Source: an uncultured Prochlorococcus sp. (lineage in GTDB: Bacteria; Cyanobacteriota; Cyanobacteriia; PCC-6307; Cyanobiaceae). Taken from it: a DNA stretch of 64,000 nt. The notes beneath the pieces were generated by a model that saw nothing but the letters and a program-made list of their open reading frames with translations, was not told where the DNA came from and did no database searches. Below are positions 51,178 to 61,697 of the stretch, one piece after another. The DNA lies in NCBI GenBank assembly GCA_902612005.1, contig CACMCA010000002.1:62001-126000 (forward strand), written 5' to 3'. The number at the start of each line of letters is the position of its first letter. The first letter of the stretch is position 1. The translations under genes and the position numbers were made by a program.

Positions 51178-52803
51178 TTATTTCTGTTCAGAAATTTCTT
51201 TACCATAACCATATGGTTCTTCAACTAATGGAGCTTCTCCTGCCCAATTTTCAACTGGAGGTGGAGAAGATGTTAACCATTCAGGTGTAAGAGCATTCCA
51301 TGGGTTATCTCCAGCATTTTTACCATTTCTCACACTAAGGAATACGTTAATTAAAAAAGGAATTGTACTTATAGCCATCAAAAGAGCCCCAAGGCTACTA
51401 ATTTGATTAACGAACTGGAATTGAGGATCATATTCTGCAACTCTTCTTGGCATTCCATTTAAACCAAGCCAATGTTGAGGAGCAAAGCACAAATTAAATC
51501 CAATAAAAGTAATGATAAAGTGTAAAATTCCTAATTTTTCATTGAGCATTTTCCCAGTTACTTTGGGGAACCAATGATAAATGGAAGAGAAAATAATAAA
51601 AACAGTCCCTCCATAAACTATGTAATGAAAATGGGCTACAACGAAATAGGTATCATGTACGTGAATATCGAAAGGCACCTGTGCTAAGGCAACTCCTGTA
51701 ATACCTCCAAAAACAAAATTTATAATAAATCCGCAAGAGAATAATATTGCACTATTGATGGAAATTTTACCACCCCATAATGTTGCAACCCAATTGAAAA
51801 ATTTTATACCTGTCGGAACAGCAATGAATGCTGTGGCGATAGTAAAGAATAATCTCATCCAAGGGGGCGTTCCACTCGTAAACATGTGATGCGCCCAAAC
51901 AACTAAACCTAAAACTACTATCCCCATTATTGAAAAAACCATTGTTGTATATCCAAAAAGTGGTTTTCTAGCATGTACAGGAAGTATTTCACTAACTAAA
52001 CCAAACGCAGGAAGTACCATAATGTATACAGCTGGATGAGAATAAAACCAAAATAAATGCTGATAAACTACGACATTGCCACCTAAAACAGGATTGAAAA
52101 AACCTGTATTAGCGATGATATCGAAGCTAAGTAGAATTAAAGTGCCTGCTAAAACAGGAGTTGACAAAACAACTAGTAGACTTGTTCCAAGCATTGCCCA
52201 ACAATACATCGGCAATTGCATAAGTTTTAATCCTGGCCTTCTTAGTTTGATAATGGTCGCGATAAAGTTTATTCCACCAAATATAGAACTGCCTCCAAGT
52301 AATAGAACGCTTAGAATCCAAATAATTTGTCCGGATTGAGGAGTAGTTATGCTTAAAGGAGGATAAGCCGTCCATCCAGCTTGAGCAGCACCCTCAACAA
52401 AATAGCTTGCTACCAGCATCAAACCTGAAGGAGGAATTAACCAAAAAGCAACGGCATTTAATCTTGGGAATGCCATATCTCTTGCACCTACATAAAATGG
52501 AATTAAATAATTTCCAAAAGCACCATTAACTACAGGCACTATCCAAAGGAATATCATTATTGTTCCGTGTAGAGTTAAAACTTGGTTATAAACATCTCTC
52601 GGCATAAAGTCAGACATTGGACTAGCTAGTTCAATTCTTATAGCGCTAGCTAAGGTTCCTCCTATTAAATAGAAAAGAAAACCGCAGACTAAGTATTGTA
52701 TCCCAATTACTTTATGATCAAGGCTAAAACTAAAGTATCTAATCCAGCCTTTAGGTTGAAGGCTTTCATTATTAGTTTTTTGTGGATCAATTGATATTGT
52801 CAT
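51178..52803 (-). CDS. ctaD: Cytochrome c oxidase subunit I
   Basis: LTLHGTIMIFLWIVP, WFYSHPAVYIMVLPAFG, VWAHHMFTSG, DTYFVVAHFHYIVYGG. Confidence 0.99.
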   Translation of the reverse strand: MTISIDPQKTNNESLQPKGWIRYFSFSLDHKVIGIQYLVCGFLFYLIGGTLASAIRIELASPMSDFMPRDVYNQVLTLHGTIMIFLWIVPVVNGAFGNYLIPFYVGARDMAFPRLNAVAFWLIPPSGLMLVASYFVEGAAQAGWTAYPPLSITTPQSGQIIWILSVLLLGGSSIFGGINFIATIIKLRRPGLKLMQLPMYCWAMLGTSLLVVLSTPVLAGTLILLSFDIIANTGFFNPVLGGNVVVYQHLFWFYSHPAVYIMVLPAFGLVSEILPVHARKPLFGYTTMVFSIMGIVVLGLVVWAHHMFTSGTPPWMRLFFTIATAFIAVPTGIKFFNWVATLWGGKISINSAILFSCGFIINFVFGGITGVALAQVPFDIHVHDTYFVVAHFHYIVYGGTVFIIFSSIYHWFPKVTGKMLNEKLGILHFIITFIGFNLCFAPQHWLGLNGMPRRVAEYDPQFQFVNQISSLGALLMAISTIPFLINVFLSVRNGKNAGDNPWNALTPEWLTSSPPPVENWAGEAPLVEEPYGYGKEISEQK

Positions 52804-53603
52804 AAATTTACCTCTGGTTTTTTATTTTTGTTAAACCATTCGTTGTAATCAGATTCTTCTTCAACAATTATGGAAGCTCTCATCCCTCCATGATATGGGC
52901 CACATAATTCTGCGCAAATTATCGGATATTTTCCTACTTTTGTAGGAGTGAAATTTAGAATAGTAGGTTGCCCAGGAATAATATCCTGTTTAATTCTGAA
53001 CTCTGGCACCCAAAAAGCATGAATGACGTCTTTAGATTCCATTTTCATTAATACTTTTTGATCAACAGGAACGTGTAGTTCTCCTGATATGAAATTGCCC
53101 TTGGGATAATTGAATAGAAATGCAAATTGCATAGCTGAAACTTCAATTGATAAATTATTTATTGCTAATTCATTATCAGAAGTTTGACTTATTCCAGCCC
53201 ATATTTTTTCAGAATTAGAACTCATCATTTCGTGGTTATGATTTAGTTCTTTCATCCCTCCCATTCGATCGTAGATGTTGTAGCTATATAAACCTATTAA
53301 TAAAACAATTATTGAAGGAATAATTGTCCATACAATTTCTAAGCTTAAATTTCCCTCTAAAGCTATACCATCTCCTATCTGATCATTTCTTTTCCTAAAC
53401 TTAAATAAGCTATAAATAACAGCTATTGTCATTCCTATAAAAATAATTAATCCAGTGATGAAAAGAATTTTAAAAAGTTCATCGTAAATTGGTGCATTAA
53501 TACTTGCTTCCGCTGGAAGCAAATTTACATTAGAACCAATCCAAAAAGATATAGCAAAAACGAGTGAAATAATTAGTATTAAATAAATGTTTTTATTTAA
53601 CAA
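52800..53603 (-). CDS. ctaC: Cytochrome c oxidase subunit II
   Basis: CuA motif CAELCGPYHGGMRASI, DVIHAFWVPEFRIKQDIIPG. Confidence 0.97.
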   Translation of the reverse strand: MLNKNIYLILIISLVFAISFWIGSNVNLLPAEASINAPIYDELFKILFITGLIIFIGMTIAVIYSLFKFRKRNDQIGDGIALEGNLSLEIVWTIIPSIIVLLIGLYSYNIYDRMGGMKELNHNHEMMSSNSEKIWAGISQTSDNELAINNLSIEVSAMQFAFLFNYPKGNFISGELHVPVDQKVLMKMESKDVIHAFWVPEFRIKQDIIPGQPTILNFTPTKVGKYPIICAELCGPYHGGMRASIIVEEESDYNEWFNKNKKPEVNL

Positions 53604-53819
53604 TTGATCTCTAAAAATTTGTATTTATATTCTCAAGATATTCAATTTTTTTAATCCTGCATCCTTCTGTTAAAAGAAAAACATTTAAATTCACAACTTC
53701 TTAAGATTTATGAAATAAAAGGCGTATTATATATAACTTTTTAGAGTTAATTGTCAGGGAAAAAAGATTAAATTAGTAAATTATTTTTTAAATTAAACAT
53801 ATTAATTTTTAATTAATGT

Positions 53820-54794
53820 TTGGTTTTTGAATCTAATTTATTATGCAAAATAATAGGTTTTATCCATTTGATTAATAACCAATTATATAAATCAAAATAT
53901 CTGTCAATTTTTAAAAGGTTGGGAAGTCATAGTGTATTTGCACTTATCGCACTAATCGTAATTGGAGGTGCTACGAGAGTAATGGAGGCGGGACTTGCCT
54001 GTCCAGATTGGCCATTATGTTATGGATCTTTTTTGCCTTTTAAACATATGAATCTAAGAGTATTTCTAGAGTGGTTTCATCGCCTAGATGCTTTTCTGGT
54101 TGGAATATTAATTCTTTTTAAATTTGCGCTTTCAATTATTTGGAAAAATGAAATTCCAAATTGGTTACCTAAAACTTATTCATTTTTACTTTTTCTCGTT
54201 ATTGTCCAAGGATCCTTTGGAGCTTTAACAGTAATAAACCTGCTTGATTCATATACAGTTACTGGCCATCTTTTAATAGCTTTTCTACTTCTCATTACAA
54301 CAATTTCAATAAATCAAAATTTAGAAAACGACGACATTGAAGAGCCATTAATTTGGTGGAGATTATTATTTTTTGTTCCTCTTTTACTTACTCTGATTCA
54401 ATCTTTTATTGGCGTCAGGCTTTCATCAACATGGTCAGCACATATTTGCTTATCTTTTAATAAACAATGTCTAATTCTTGATACTCATAAATTATTTGCT
54501 TTTCCAATTGCTTTCTCAATTTTATTGATTATTGCTATTGCAATTTATAAGAGAAGTTTGCTCAATGAAAATTGGAAATATCTCACAACGCTTATTTTTC
54601 TCTTGTGTTCCCAAATTACTTTGGGCGTTTTAAGTCTTAAAACAAATTTGAATGAACCTATTTTTATTATCGGTCATCAACTTAACACCTCTTTATTTAT
54701 TGCGATATTAACAACATTAATTTTTAGAAATCCTTTTACCAAAAAAGGTCTAAACCAATCCCTTAATCCCCAAACGGTCGCTATCAACTCATGA
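53820..54794 (+). CDS. ctaA: Heme A synthase
   Basis: [44 protein letters not shown]; divergent from ctaCDE. Start uncertain. Confidence 0.93.
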   Translation: MVFESNLLCKIIGFIHLINNQLYKSKYLSIFKRLGSHSVFALIALIVIGGATRVMEAGLACPDWPLCYGSFLPFKHMNLRVFLEWFHRLDAFLVGILILFKFALSIIWKNEIPNWLPKTYSFLLFLVIVQGSFGALTVINLLDSYTVTGHLLIAFLLLITTISINQNLENDDIEEPLIWWRLLFFVPLLLTLIQSFIGVRLSSTWSAHICLSFNKQCLILDTHKLFAFPIAFSILLIIAIAIYKRSLLNENWKYLTTLIFLLCSQITLGVLSLKTNLNEPIFIIGHQLNTSLFIAILTTLIFRNPFTKKGLNQSLNPQTVAINS

Positions 54795-55792
54795 ACAGTA
54801 GTAACTTAGAAAACTTGAACTATAAATCTTCAATTAGGGATGAAGTTGTACCTTCAAGAAAAAGATTAACTTTGCCGCCTTGGCTTGAAGTGGCAAAACC
54901 TAGATTAATCCCCCTCTTACTGGCCACAACTTTGGGAGGAATGGCACTAACAGAAGAATGGCCTTTGTCTTCCCCGAAACTTATCTGCACTCTAGGGGGA
55001 GGCGCTTTGGCAGCAGCAGCAGCAGGAGCTCTTAATTGCTTGTGGGAAATGGAATTAGATAAAAGGATGATAAGAACTAGCAAAAGAGCCTTGCCAGCAG
55101 GAAAGTTGTCATCTGAGACTGTATTTTTAGCTGCTGTATCATGTACTTTGGCAGCTTCAATGCTTTTAGTAAGTGGTGTAAATTATTTGGCTGCGGGTTT
55201 AACTCTTCTTGGTTTATTTAGCTACGTAATTTTATATACAGTTATTTTGAAACCTCGTACAACAAAAAACATTGTTTTCGGAGGAGTTGCTGGTGCGATA
55301 CCACCCTTAGTTGGAGCGTCTGCTGCCACAGGGCATGTAGGTCTTAGTGGTTGGTGGTTGTTTGGTTTAGTAATGTTATGGACCCCAGCTCATTTTTGGG
55401 CACTTGCAATTTTGTTGAAGGATGATTACGCATCTGTTGGTATTCCTATGCTCCCTTCTGTAAAAGGATCTGTTTTTACTGCTAAAGCGATTTCCCGTTA
55501 CGGATGGGCAACAGTTTTAATGAGTATTATGGGAGTCTTTGCTCTTCCTGAAGGGGGTCTCTTATACGGAATTATGTTATTGCCATTTAATGGAAGACTT
55601 TTGCAATTAATAAATGAATTAAAGAAATCACCTGATGATCTTTCTAGAGCAAAGTCTCTTTTTAGGTGGTCTATTCTCTATATGTTTGGCATTTGTCTTT
55701 TGTTATTAATTTCCAGAACCCAACTATCCGTAGAATTTGAGCAGCAATCTATGCAAATATTTTTATCTATTGTATCCCTGCTTAGTAATTAA
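54791..55792 (+). CDS. ctaB: Protoheme IX farnesyltransferase
   Basis: [76 protein letters not shown]. Confidence 0.97.
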   Translation: MNSSNLENLNYKSSIRDEVVPSRKRLTLPPWLEVAKPRLIPLLLATTLGGMALTEEWPLSSPKLICTLGGGALAAAAAGALNCLWEMELDKRMIRTSKRALPAGKLSSETVFLAAVSCTLAASMLLVSGVNYLAAGLTLLGLFSYVILYTVILKPRTTKNIVFGGVAGAIPPLVGASAATGHVGLSGWWLFGLVMLWTPAHFWALAILLKDDYASVGIPMLPSVKGSVFTAKAISRYGWATVLMSIMGVFALPEGGLLYGIMLLPFNGRLLQLINELKKSPDDLSRAKSLFRWSILYMFGICLLLLISRTQLSVEFEQQSMQIFLSIVSLLSN

Positions 55793-55828
55793 ATTAGATG
55801 TAAAATGTTTTTTAAATAAATAGTAAGT

Positions 55829-56848
55829 TTGATGAATTATATAAAAGTTAAAGGGCTCTCAAAATCTTATTCAGATATCAATGCATTAAAAAATTTATCG
55901 ATGGAAATTGAAGCTGGCTCATTATTCGGAATACTAGGTCCAAATGGTGCTGGCAAATCAACACTAATAAAAATACTCGCTACTTTAATAGAGCCTGATA
56001 ATGGAGAAGTTTTTATAAATAATATTAATCTGATAAAAAATTCAAGGAAAATTAGAGAATTAATTGGTTATGTTGCCCAAGACATTGCACTTGATAAAAT
56101 ATTAACTGGACGAGAGCTTTTGGATTTTCAATCAGATTTATATCACATCAACAAAAATAAAAAATTTGAAAGGATAAATAAATTAATAGATCAATTAGAA
56201 ATGAATGATTGGATTGATCGTAAGTGCGGAACTTATTCAGGAGGAATGAAAAGAAGAATAGATCTGGCAGCTGGACTTTTACATTTGCCCCAAGTATTAA
56301 TTTTGGACGAACCTACAGTTGGTTTAGATATTGAAAGTAGAAATATTATATGGCAACTTTTGAAAGATTTGAGAAATAATGGAATGACCATTATTTTAAG
56401 TAGTCACTATCTTGATGAAATAGATAAATTGGCAGACAGATTAGTGATAATTGATGATGGAAGAGTTATAGCAAAAGGGACTCCTGCAGAGCTCAAAAAT
56501 AAATTAGGAGGAGATAGAGTAACTTTGAAAGTAAGAGAATTTAGTAATCAGGAAGAAGCAAAAAATATATGTAAAATTTTATCTTCAATAGATGGAATTA
56601 GTCAGATTATCATAAATGAAGCTCAAGGTTTCTCGATAAATTTCGTAGCTGATAAGCAAAAAGATTTACTTACGAAGCTAAAGGTGGAATTGGCCTTCTC
56701 AAAGTTTGAAATTTTTTCTCTTACCCAAAGTCAGCCAAGCTTAGATGATGTATATCTTCAGGCAACTGGGAAAACATTATTGGATGCTGAAATTTCTATG
56801 GCAGGGAAAAGAGACCTAAAAAAAGAATCAAAGCAATCCATGCGATAA
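55829..56848 (+). CDS. DrrA-type ABC transporter ATP-binding protein
   Basis: GILGPNGAGKSTLIKILATL, TYSGGMKRRIDLAAGLLHLPQVLILDEPTVGLD. Confidence 0.93.
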   Translation: MMNYIKVKGLSKSYSDINALKNLSMEIEAGSLFGILGPNGAGKSTLIKILATLIEPDNGEVFINNINLIKNSRKIRELIGYVAQDIALDKILTGRELLDFQSDLYHINKNKKFERINKLIDQLEMNDWIDRKCGTYSGGMKRRIDLAAGLLHLPQVLILDEPTVGLDIESRNIIWQLLKDLRNNGMTIILSSHYLDEIDKLADRLVIIDDGRVIAKGTPAELKNKLGGDRVTLKVREFSNQEEAKNICKILSSIDGISQIIINEAQGFSINFVADKQKDLLTKLKVELAFSKFEIFSLTQSQPSLDDVYLQATGKTLLDAEISMAGKRDLKKESKQSMR

Positions 56849-56895
56849 AAAACTTTTGGTTAACTAACTATAATGAATACTAATTACTGCTAATT

Positions 56896-57720
56896 ATGGA
56901 ATTACAACAGTATAATTTATTTTTTTTGTATCAAGAAACATTTGCCTTAACAAAGAGATTATTTATTCAATTAAAAAGAAGACCATCAACTCTTTTAGCA
57001 GGAATATTACAACCAATAATTTGGCTTTTTTTATTTGGTGCATTATTCTCTAAAGCGCCTGAAGGTTTTTTACCTGGAGTTGATTCTTATGGTAATTTTT
57101 TAGGAGCAGGACTTATTGTTTTTACTGCTTTTAGCGGAGCCCTAAACTCTGGTCTTCCTTTAATGTTTGATAGAGAGTTTGGATTTCTTAATAGATTACT
57201 TGTGGCTCCTTTAACCAGTAGATTATCCATAGTTTTATCTTCTTTTTTTTACATAACAATCTTGAGCTTTGTTCAGAGTGTTGTAATAATGATTGTTTCA
57301 TACATTTTGGGTTATGGATGGCCCAACTTATATGGTTTAGGAATTGTATTTACAACACTAATCTTACTAGTTCTATTTGTGACATCAATAAGCTTATGTT
57401 TAGCGTTTGTTTTGCCGGGACATATTGAATTAATCGCTCTTATATTCGTAATAAATTTACCTCTTCTATTTGCGAGTACTGCTTTAGCTCCAATCTCTTT
57501 TATGCCAAATTGGTTGGGATGGTTAGCTTCATTAAATCCATTAACTTTTGCCATTGAACCTATTAGGACTGCCTATACACAAACTATGGATTTAGAATTA
57601 GTGGCTTTACATGCCCCATATGGTGATTTAACTTGTAAGAGTTGTATCTCAATTTTATTTTCTTTAACAGTTTTTTCCTTGATTATTATAAGGCCTCTGT
57701 TAAATAGAAAGTTAAATTAG
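56896..57720 (+). CDS. ABC-2 type transporter permease (DrrB-like)
   Basis: LKRRPSTLLAGILQPIIWLFLFGALFSK, FDREFGFLNRLLVAPLTSR. Confidence 0.92.
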   Translation: MELQQYNLFFLYQETFALTKRLFIQLKRRPSTLLAGILQPIIWLFLFGALFSKAPEGFLPGVDSYGNFLGAGLIVFTAFSGALNSGLPLMFDREFGFLNRLLVAPLTSRLSIVLSSFFYITILSFVQSVVIMIVSYILGYGWPNLYGLGIVFTTLILLVLFVTSISLCLAFVLPGHIELIALIFVINLPLLFASTALAPISFMPNWLGWLASLNPLTFAIEPIRTAYTQTMDLELVALHAPYGDLTCKSCISILFSLTVFSLIIIRPLLNRKLN

Positions 57721-57727
57721 AAATTTT

Positions 57728-58243
57728 ATGCTTTTAAAAAATCATTTAATAGAAGTTTTTAAACAAGCCTCTTTAGAAAATAATTTTTTGCTTAAAGAAA
57801 ATGTTGTTCTTAAGTGGGTCCATAGATTTGGGATTGATTCATTAAATGATTTATTAATCTATAGTTCACTACAAAAGGAAAATCAGCGTGAAGAAGAAAA
57901 TCAAGAACAGATCTCTTTAATTGATGAAGCGCATGAAGAAAATCAAGAACAGATCTCTTTAATTGATGAAGCGCATGAAGAAAATCAAGAACAGATCTCT
58001 TTAATTGATAAAGTGCATGAAGAAAATCAAGAACAAATTAAGCTTGAATTATCAAAAACTTTTGAAAATATTGAAGAAACAAAGTGGGAATCAAATGGCC
58101 TAGAAACTTTTAGCAGCAATGAAACATCTAGCAAAAATCAAAATTCTAATAAAATAAATCAATTTACTGAAACTGCAAAATTACCCCTACCTTATATAAA
58201 GAATTTAAGGAAGTGGATTAACAACGATAAAAAAGCTAGTTAG
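57728..58243 (+). CDS. Unknown acidic protein with in-frame tandem repeats
   Basis: Contains (EENQEQISLID-EA/KV-H)x3 plus a partial fourth copy. Confidence 0.65.
   Translation: MLLKNHLIEVFKQASLENNFLLKENVVLKWVHRFGIDSLNDLLIYSSLQKENQREEENQEQISLIDEAHEENQEQISLIDEAHEENQEQISLIDKVHEENQEQIKLELSKTFENIEETKWESNGLETFSSNETSSKNQNSNKINQFTETAKLPLPYIKNLRKWINNDKKAS
57893..58036 (+). repeat. 42-bp tandem repeat, 3 full copies plus a partial copy
   Basis: GAAGAAAATCAAGAACAGATCTCTTTAATTGATGAAGCGCAT at 57893 and 57935 (identical), 57977 (2 changes), partial from 58019. Confidence 0.97.
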
Positions 58244-58248
58244 CTTTT
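58231..58248. terminator. Hairpin containing the + strand stop and overlapping the groEL stop
   Basis: AAAAGCTA-GT-TAGCTTTT; TAG 58241-58243 ends the + gene, and the groEL stop (TTA 58247-58249) overlaps its right edge. Confidence 0.6.
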
Positions 58249-59872
58249 ACATCATACCCGGCATTCCCATGCCACCCATACCAGGCATTCCCATGCCACC
58301 CATACCAGGCATTCCCATGCCACCCATACCAGGCATTCCCATGCCACCCATTCCTCCCATTGGATCTCCACCTGGTCCTCCAGGGGCTGCGGCTTCAGGC
58401 TCTGGAATGTCAGCCATCGCAACTTCTGTTGTAAGGAGCATAGCTGCAATAGATACTGAATCTTGAAGAGCTAATCTGATTACTTTGGTTGGATCTAATA
58501 TTCCTGAATCTTTTAAATCCTCATATTTTCCTGAATCAGCATTAAAGCCTTTGTTAAGTCTTTTAATTTCAGCGACAACTACATCTCCATTAAAACCAGC
58601 ATTTTTTGCTATTTGTTTGGTGGGTTCCAAAAGGGCTTCTTTGACTATATTTATACCTGTTTTTAAATCATCTGAAGATGTTTCACTTAAATTTAAAAGG
58701 TCATCTGATATTTCAATTAAAGTTTGCCCTCCTCCAGAAACAACACCCTCTTCAATAGCAGCTTTCGTAGCATTAAGGGAATCTTCGATTCTCAACTTTT
58801 TATACTTCATCTCTGTTTCTGTAGCAGCTCCTACTTTGATAAGAGCCACTCCTCCGGCTAGTTTGGCTATCCTTTCATTGATTTTATCCTGATCATACTC
58901 AGACTCAGTTATATTAACTTCCCTCTTTAATTTCTCTACTCGCGCTTTAACTAGATCTTTAGTGTCTTCGAACGCAACAATTGTAGTTTTATCCTTTGTG
59001 ATAGTTATTTTTTTTGCTTTGCCTAAATCCTTAATCGATACTTTATTAAGTGTCATCGATTTATCTTCGCTAATTAACTTAGCCCCTGTAAGAATTGCAA
59101 TATCTTCAAGGGCAGCTTTTCTTCTCTCCCCAAATAACGGAGCTCTCACGGAAGCTACATTTAAAACCCCACTATTCTTATTCAAAACCAGAGTGGTTAA
59201 AGCCTCTCCTTCAATATCTTCAGCAAGAATTAGAAAAGGTGAGCCTGACTTTTGAATTTCTTCAAGTATTGGAACTAGATCAACTAAAGTTGAGATTTTT
59301 TGATCAGTTATTAATATTTTAGGGTTTTCAAGTTCACAAACTTGTCTTTCTTGGTCTGTTACGAAATATGGAGAACTATAACCTCTATCAAAAGACATTC
59401 CTTCAGTTATATCTAATTCTGTTTCTAATGATTGAGATTCTTCAACAGTTATTACACCATCTGAAGTAACAATATCCATTGCTTTCGAAATTATAGATCC
59501 AATTTCTTCATCACCTCCAGCACTAACTGTTGCAACTTTTTGGATATCAGAAGCAATATTTTTTAATCCCTCCTGAACCATCTTCTGAGTCAAAATGGTT
59601 GCTGTTGTTGTCCCATCACCAGCACTCTCTTTTGTCTTGGATGCAACTTGTTCTATTAATTTCGCACCTAAATTAGAAATAGGGTTTTCAATCTCGATCT
59701 CTTTAGCAACTGTAGATCCATCTCTTACTATGTCCGGCGAACCAAATTTCTTTTCTATAACAACGTTTTTTGCTTTTGGCCCAATAGTAACCTTTACTGC
59801 ATTAGCTACAAAATTCACACCTTTTTCTAGCGCTTCTCTTGATTCATTAGAAAAACTTAACTGTTTAGCCAT
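58247..59872 (-). CDS. groEL2: 60 kDa chaperonin GroEL (solitary copy, no adjacent groES)
   Basis: [51 protein letters not shown]; Gly/Met-rich C-terminal tail. Confidence 0.96.
   Translation of the reverse strand: MAKQLSFSNESREALEKGVNFVANAVKVTIGPKAKNVVIEKKFGSPDIVRDGSTVAKEIEIENPISNLGAKLIEQVASKTKESAGDGTTTATILTQKMVQEGLKNIASDIQKVATVSAGGDEEIGSIISKAMDIVTSDGVITVEESQSLETELDITEGMSFDRGYSSPYFVTDQERQVCELENPKILITDQKISTLVDLVPILEEIQKSGSPFLILAEDIEGEALTTLVLNKNSGVLNVASVRAPLFGERRKAALEDIAILTGAKLISEDKSMTLNKVSIKDLGKAKKITITKDKTTIVAFEDTKDLVKARVEKLKREVNITESEYDQDKINERIAKLAGGVALIKVGAATETEMKYKKLRIEDSLNATKAAIEEGVVSGGGQTLIEISDDLLNLSETSSDDLKTGINIVKEALLEPTKQIAKNAGFNGDVVVAEIKRLNKGFNADSGKYEDLKDSGILDPTKVIRLALQDSVSIAAMLLTTEVAMADIPEPEAAAPGGPGGDPMGGMGGMGMPGMGGMGMPGMGGMGMPGMGGMGMPGMM
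58260..58351 (-). repeat. 24-bp tandem repeat encoding (GMGGMGMP)n at the GroEL C-terminus
   Basis: GGCATTCCCATGCCACCCATACCA at 58260, 58284 and 58308, plus a partial copy from 58332. Confidence 0.97.
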
Positions 59873-60003
59873 GTTTACTCAATCTTTAGTCTTATTCTAA
59901 TCTCCCATAGAATCATTTTTAAGGGATATTTAATTAAGTGGGGAAAGCCGAATTTCTTTTCATGAGACATACAAATTAACTTAAATAAGAGTATCTTTAA
60001 GGT

Positions 60004-60183
60004 ATGGAAGAAACAAATAATCTTATTTTTACTCTTACCGCAATCCTTGCGATTGCTATGACATTAATATACTTTCCTTTAAGATTTTTCTTGACATTAA
60101 CTGCTAGAAGTCGAAGACTTAAACTTTTACAGAAAATTAGAAGGTTAAGAGATGAATTAGGCCAGCCTTATGAAAGTACATAA
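60004..60183 (+). CDS. Small membrane protein (not in track)
   Basis: MEETNNLIFTLTAILAIAMTLIYFPLRFFLTLTARSRRLKLLQKIRRLRDELGQPYEST*; ends at the base before fabG's stop. Confidence 0.75.
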   Translation: MEETNNLIFTLTAILAIAMTLIYFPLRFFLTLTARSRRLKLLQKIRRLRDELGQPYEST

Positions 60184-60933
60184 TTAAATACTCATACCTC
60201 CGTCTATACTTATTGTTTGCCCTGTAATGTAACTTCCAGCATTACTTGAAACTAAGAATGACACTAAGTTTGCAATTTGAGTACAACTTCCTAATTTCCC
60301 TAAAGGGATAACTTTAAGTATCTCTTCAGTATTAAGTTTTTCAGTCATTTCTGTTTCTATAAAGCCTGGAGCTATTGCATTTACGTTTATACCTCTTGAA
60401 GCAAATTCTTTAGCACAAGTTTTGGTGAATCCAATAACTCCAGCTTTAGCTGCAGAATAATTTGCTTGACCGGGATTACCAATTATTCCAACAACAGATG
60501 AAATATTTACGATATTACCACTTCTTTTTTTCATCATAAATTTTGAAGCATATTTTGTACAAAGAAAAACCCCTTTTAAGTTTGTATTTAATACATCATC
60601 CCATTGTTCCGATTTCATTCTCATCAATAGTCCATCTCTAGTAATACCAGCATTGTTAATAAGAATATCAATGGAACCATTAATTTTTATGATTTCTTCA
60701 AAAGCTGAACTGACAGAATCCTCTCTTGATACATCAAATTTTAATTTATGAGCTTTACCTCCCGAATTTTTTATTGAATTTACAACTTCTTCAGCTTTTT
60801 CATCAGAAGAAGAGTAATTAATAAAAACTTCTGCTCCTAAGCGGCTTAGTTCTAAAGCAATTTCTTTACCAATTCCTCTGCTAGCTCCAGTGATTAAAGC
60901 AACTTTGCCTGATAATGAATCTGTATTTGACAT
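60184..60933 (-). CDS. fabG: 3-oxoacyl-[ACP] reductase
   Basis: ITGASRGIGKEIALEL, NNAGITRDGLLMRMK, YSAAKAGVIGFTKTCAKEFASRGINVNAIAPGFIETEMT. Confidence 0.97.
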   Translation of the reverse strand: MSNTDSLSGKVALITGASRGIGKEIALELSRLGAEVFINYSSSDEKAEEVVNSIKNSGGKAHKLKFDVSREDSVSSAFEEIIKINGSIDILINNAGITRDGLLMRMKSEQWDDVLNTNLKGVFLCTKYASKFMMKKRSGNIVNISSVVGIIGNPGQANYSAAKAGVIGFTKTCAKEFASRGINVNAIAPGFIETEMTEKLNTEEILKVIPLGKLGSCTQIANLVSFLVSSNAGSYITGQTISIDGGMSI

Positions 60934-61025
60934 TATGAAATTTTATAATTTTCAATCGTAGTACTATTTGTGTAAAGATATTGCTTTTATTTATAATTGT
61001 CTAGAAAATATTAAGTCCTTCTATT

Positions 61026-61697
61026 GTGCACTTTTTAATACCAGCTGCAGGTAGTGGTAGCAGAATGAAAGCTGGAAAAAATAAATTACTTATTGATTTA
61101 GAGGGAGAGTCTTTGATTTATTGGACACTTAAATCTGTATTTTCTGCAAGCTCAACAAACTGGGTTGGAATAATTGGGCAACCGAAAGATAAAAATTTAT
61201 TATTAAATTCAGCAAAGGAGTTTGCCCAAAAAGTTCATTGGATTTATGGTGGTGACACTAGGCAACAGTCAGTTTTTAATGGTTTAAAAGCGTTACCAAA
61301 AGATGCAAAAAAAGTTTTAATACATGATGGTGCTAGATGTCTAATTAATCCTGAATTGATAGACCTTTGTGCCAATCAATTAGATGAAAATGAAGCTGTA
61401 ATTTTGGCTACTAAAGTAACTGACACAATAAAGATTGTTGATAATGAAGGTTTTATTAAAGAAACACCTGATAGAAATTATTTATGGGCAGCGCAGACTC
61501 CTCAGGGCTTTTTAGTAGATAGATTAAAAAAAGCTCATAAGATGGCAATTGATAAAAACTGGAAAGTCACAGATGATGCCTCACTATTCGAAATGCTTAA
61601 TTGGAAAGTGAAGATTATTGAAGGAACTTATTCAAATATAAAAATTACATCCCCTATAGATTTGAAAATAGCAAAACTTTTTGTGAAGAACCCCTAG
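61026..61697 (+). CDS. ispD: 2-C-methyl-D-erythritol 4-phosphate cytidylyltransferase
   Basis: LIPAAGSGSRMKAGKNKLL, GGDTRQQSVFNGL, VLIHDGARCL, AAQTPQGF, VTDDASLFE. Confidence 0.96.
   Translation: MHFLIPAAGSGSRMKAGKNKLLIDLEGESLIYWTLKSVFSASSTNWVGIIGQPKDKNLLLNSAKEFAQKVHWIYGGDTRQQSVFNGLKALPKDAKKVLIHDGARCLINPELIDLCANQLDENEAVILATKVTDTIKIVDNEGFIKETPDRNYLWAAQTPQGFLVDRLKKAHKMAIDKNWKVTDDASLFEMLNWKVKIIEGTYSNIKITSPIDLKIAKLFVKNP

Noticed and set aside
57893-58036. Possible CRISPR or regulatory iteron array
   Set aside because: Contiguous 42-bp coding repeats with no spacers.
58260-58351. Possible CRISPR-like array
   Set aside because: Repeats are contiguous without spacers and lie in frame in groEL.
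58252-58449. Alternative-frame repeat ORF ([16 protein letters not shown]) on the minus strand
   Set aside because: Out-of-frame reading of the same groEL tail repeats.
58269-58466. [16 protein letters not shown] repeat ORF on the plus strand
   Set aside because: Antisense readout of the GroEL Gly/Met repeat tail.
59873-60003. CIRCE heat-shock operator upstream of groEL
   Set aside because: No TTAGCACTC-N9-GAGTGCTAA-like inverted repeat seen in the upstream region.
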